Origin: Duganella sp. 1411
GTDB taxonomy: Bacteria > Pseudomonadota > Gammaproteobacteria > Burkholderiales > Burkholderiaceae_D
Assembly (NCBI RefSeq): GCF_017833525.1
Contig: NZ_JAFICD010000003.1
Coordinates: 558,001-622,000 of the forward strand
Direction: 5' to 3'
DNA: 64,000 bases
Under the pieces are notes generated by a model. It saw nothing but the letters and a program-made list of their open reading frames with translations. It did no database searches and was not told the origin of the DNA. The translations under genes and the position numbers were made by a program. Of the stretch, positions 61,162 through 64,000 are shown in pieces (the stretch's first letter is position 1; each line of letters opens with the position of its first letter).

Positions 61162-61950
61162 ATGCTGCTCATTCCTGCCATCGACCTCAAAGACGGTCAC
61201 TGCGTTCGCTTGAAACAAGGCGATATGGAACTCGCCACCGTATTTTCCGAAGATCCGGCCGACATGGCTCTGCACTGGCTCAAGCAGGGCGCGCGCCGCC
61301 TGCACCTGGTCGATCTGAACGGCGCCTTCGCGGGCAAGCCGAAGAACGAGGGCGCCGTCAAGGCGATCCTGAAAGTGGTGCAGGAGTACGCCGAGGAAAA
61401 CGACCTCGACGAGATCCCGGTCCAGCTGGGCGGCGGCATCCGCGACCTCGACACCATCGAGCGCTACCTCGACGCCGGCATCAGCTACGTCATCATCGGC
61501 ACGGCCGCCGTCAAGGAGCCGGGCTTCCTGCACGACGCCTGCGGCGCCTTCCCGGGCCACATCATCGTCGGCCTCGACGCCAAGGACGGCAAGGTCGCCA
61601 CCGACGGCTGGAGCAAGATGTCCGGCCACGAGGTGATCGACCTGGCGAAAAAATTCGAGGCCTACGGCGTCGAGTCGATCATCTACACCGACATCGGCCG
61701 CGACGGCATGATGGGCGGCGTCAACATCGACGCCACCGTCAAGCTGGCGCAGGCGGTCAAGATCCCCGTCATCGCCTCCGGCGGCCTGCACAACCTGGCC
61801 GACGTCGAAGCGCTGTGCGCGGTGCAGGACGAGGGCATCGAGGGCGTCATCTGCGGCCGCTCGATCTACGAGGGCACGATCGACCTGGCCTCGGCGCAGC
61901 TGCGCGCCGACGAGCTCAGCGGCGACCTCATCGACGACGAGGAAGAATAA
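61162..61950 (+). CDS. hisA: ProFAR isomerase
   Basis: A 262-residue (beta/alpha)8 barrel. Catalytic Asp in LLIPAIDLKDGHCVRLKQGD and Asp in IIYTDIGRDGMMGGVNIDAT; phosphate loops VQLGGGIRD and VIASGGLHNLADV. The C-terminus has a short acidic extension (LSGDLIDDEEE). It lies 45 bp after hisH without an obvious Shine-Dalgarno. Confidence 0.98.
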   Translation: MLLIPAIDLKDGHCVRLKQGDMELATVFSEDPADMALHWLKQGARRLHLVDLNGAFAGKPKNEGAVKAILKVVQEYAEENDLDEIPVQLGGGIRDLDTIERYLDAGISYVIIGTAAVKEPGFLHDACGAFPGHIIVGLDAKDGKVATDGWSKMSGHEVIDLAKKFEAYGVESIIYTDIGRDGMMGGVNIDATVKLAQAVKIPVIASGGLHNLADVEALCAVQDEGIEGVICGRSIYEGTIDLASAQLRADELSGDLIDDEEE

Positions 61951-61957
61951 GGCTGCC

Positions 61958-62719
<762 letters not shown>

Positions 62720-62738
62720 TTGATCACTGGATAGCACG

Positions 62739-63182
62739 ATGTCGACCACCCCGAGCAGCCTCGCCAAGGCCAAATGGCTGAAAAAAATTCAATGGGACGA
62801 GAACGGCCTGGTGCCGGTCATCGCCCAGGAAGCCGGCAGCAACGATGTGCTGATGTTCGCGTGGATGAACCGCGAGGCCCTGGCCAAGACGGTCGAACTG
62901 GGCGAGGCGGTGTACTGGAGCCGCTCGCGCAAAAAACTGTGGCACAAGGGCGAGGAGTCCGGCCACACGCAAAAGGTGCTGGAGATCCGCCTCGACTGCG
63001 ACGAGGACGTGGTGCTGCTCAAGATCGAGCAGGCCGGCGGCATCGCCTGCCACACGGGCCGGCATTCGTGCTTCTTCCAGAAGTTCGAGGGCGACGCGCT
63101 CGACGGCGACTGGCAGAACAGCGAGCCGGTGCTCAAAGACCCGGCCGACATTTACGCGGCCAAACCGAAGAAGACCCCATGA
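62739..63182 (+). CDS. hisI: phosphoribosyl-AMP cyclohydrolase
   Basis: A 147-residue metal-dependent enzyme with AWMNREALAKTVELGEAVYWSRSRKKLWHKGEESGHTQKV, the DCDED acidic metal site (LDCDEDVVLLKIEQ) and CHTGRHSCFF cysteines. Separate from hisE, unlike the E. coli fusion. It overlaps hisE by 4 bp (ATGA). Confidence 0.97.
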   Translation: MSTTPSSLAKAKWLKKIQWDENGLVPVIAQEAGSNDVLMFAWMNREALAKTVELGEAVYWSRSRKKLWHKGEESGHTQKVLEIRLDCDEDVVLLKIEQAGGIACHTGRHSCFFQKFEGDALDGDWQNSEPVLKDPADIYAAKPKKTP

Positions 63183-63523
63183 GCGACACACAACTGGACC
63201 GCCTGGCCGCGCTGATCGAGTCACGCAAGCCGGCCAACGGCGGCGACCCCGCCACCTCCTACGTGGCCAAGCTGTTCGCCAAGGGCGACGACGCCATCCT
63301 GAAAAAAATCGGCGAGGAGGCCACCGAGACCGTCATGGCCGCCAAGGACGCCCGCCACGCCGGCGGCGGCGGCGACAAGGTCTTGTACGAAGTGGCCGAC
63401 TTGTGGTTCCATACGCTGGTGCTGCTGGCCCAGTTCGATCTGACGCCGCGGCAGGTGCTCGACGAGCTGGCGCGCCGCGAGGGCGTCTCCGGCATCGCCG
63501 AAAAAGCCGCGCGCAAGGAATGA
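63179..63523 (+). CDS. hisE: phosphoribosyl-ATP pyrophosphohydrolase
   Basis: A 114-residue MazG-like fold enzyme: LAALIESRK, SYVAKLFAKGDDAILKKIGEEATETVMAAKD (EExxE metal site) and LYEVADLWFHTLVLLAQFDL (ExxD). The start overlaps hisI by 4 bp. Last gene of the his set proper. Confidence 0.97.
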   Translation: MSDTQLDRLAALIESRKPANGGDPATSYVAKLFAKGDDAILKKIGEEATETVMAAKDARHAGGGGDKVLYEVADLWFHTLVLLAQFDLTPRQVLDELARREGVSGIAEKAARKE

Positions 63524-63574
63524 GCCGGAACTACACGCCGGAACTACACGCCGGAACAATACGCCGGAAAATAC
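63524..63574 (+). repeat. 13-bp tandem repeat, about 4 copies
   Basis: Units GCCGGAACTACAC (63524, 63537), GCCGGAACAATAC (63550) and a shortened GCCGGAAAATAC (63563) fill most of the 70-bp gap between hisE and hinT. The first unit starts at the base after the hisE stop. Confidence 0.88.
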
Positions 63575-63593
63575 GACCATTGATGGAGCCGCT

Positions 63594-63965
63594 GTGGAAA
63601 ACTGCCTGTTTTGCAAGATAGCCGAAAAGAAAATCCCGTCGACCGCCGTGTACGAGGATGACGAGTTGCTCGCGTTCAAGGATATCAACCCGGCCGCGCC
63701 CGTGCATTTGCTGGTGATTCCGAAGAAGCACATCTCGACCTTGTCCGATTGCAGCGCCAACGAGGCGCCGCTGCTGGGCAAGATGCTGGCGCTCGCCCCC
63801 CGTCTGGCAGAGGAATTCGGCTGCGCGGTCAGCTATGATGCCGATGGCGCGCCCGGCGGCGGTTACAAGACGCTGGTCAATAGTGGGCCGGACGGCGGGC
63901 AGGAGGTGTACCATCTGCATTTGCACGTCATCGGCGGCCCGCATCCGTGGCGCGGCCAGCGCTGA
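63594..63965 (+). CDS. hinT: HIT-family nucleoside phosphoramidase HinT
   Basis: A 123-residue histidine triad protein: NCLFCKIAEKKIPS (Zn-type Cys pair), FKDINPAAPVHLLVIPKKHI, and the catalytic EVYHLHLHVIGG. The GTG start has GGAG upstream, and homologues begin here. It hydrolyses purine nucleoside phosphoramidates. It sits at the end of the his operon. The final 35 bases of the window show nothing recognisable. Confidence 0.95.
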   Translation: MENCLFCKIAEKKIPSTAVYEDDELLAFKDINPAAPVHLLVIPKKHISTLSDCSANEAPLLGKMLALAPRLAEEFGCAVSYDADGAPGGGYKTLVNSGPDGGQEVYHLHLHVIGGPHPWRGQR

Positions 63966-64000
63966 CGCTTATATCGCTTGCCACATGACATCCACATGAC

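Overview
The window is GC-rich, densely coded bacterial chromosome. I see no tRNA, rRNA, CRISPR array, prophage or plasmid functions. The gene content and order point to a betaproteobacterium of the Burkholderiales, most likely Oxalobacteraceae (Massilia/Duganella/Janthinobacterium-like). The main pointers are an mla operon that carries mlaA and leads into ibaG-murA, a complete his operon with short-form hisG followed by hinT, a LiuR-type leucine catabolism regulon, aceK, and GTAGGGCGGATTAG-type REP elements. The taxon is an inference from gene content only.

Region 1 (1-5.7 kb, minus strand) is an apparent operon: methylcrotonyl-CoA carboxylase beta subunit (liuB), a secreted alpha/beta hydrolase, a crotonase (liuC-like), bioA and bioF, the last running off the left edge. 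Biotin synthesis genes therefore sit directly behind a biotin-dependent carboxylase. A YchJ-like gene lies upstream and contains a LiuR-like operator.

Region 2 (5.8-21.9 kb) is rich in cell-wall turnover functions: a GntR/UTRA regulator, MurQ etherase, AmpG-like permease, DigH-like glycosidase lipoprotein, BadF-type sugar kinase, AmiD-like amidase and VanX/DdpX-like dipeptidase. An aldo-keto reductase/LysR pair follows, then a PBP4-type DacB next to a fused SpmA-SpmB membrane protein, a lone peptide-type solute-binding protein and YihY. Together these suggest an envelope peptidoglycan salvage system with a non-PTS MurNAc/GlcNAc branch.

Region 3 (21.9-29.1 kb) has a probable unannotated small RNA with a strong intrinsic terminator and a 115-bp element with 31-bp perfect inverted repeats. 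The second leucine/acyl-CoA catabolic operon follows on the minus strand: liuA, aceK, thiolase, SDR and acyl-CoA dehydrogenase. liuR lies upstream with two clear palindromic operators.

Region 4 (29.5-41.7 kb) holds an HTH protein, a small unknown protein, ubiX, grxD and tex. A SNF2 helicase is tightly coupled to a soluble histidine kinase and response regulator. A chemoreceptor and a REP-associated tyrosine transposase (RAYT) beside its probable REP substrate complete the region.

Region 5 (41.8-64 kb, plus strand) is core metabolism and envelope: gltBD with a terminator; mlaFEDACB; an ABC export pair; ibaG; murA; and hisG-hisD-[DNA methyltransferase]-hisC-hisB-hisH-hisA-hisF-hisI-hisE-hinT. 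A solitary beta-class DNA methyltransferase is translationally coupled inside the his operon. Four REP copies are scattered between transcription units at 6.6, 14.2, 40.7 and 48.1 kb.
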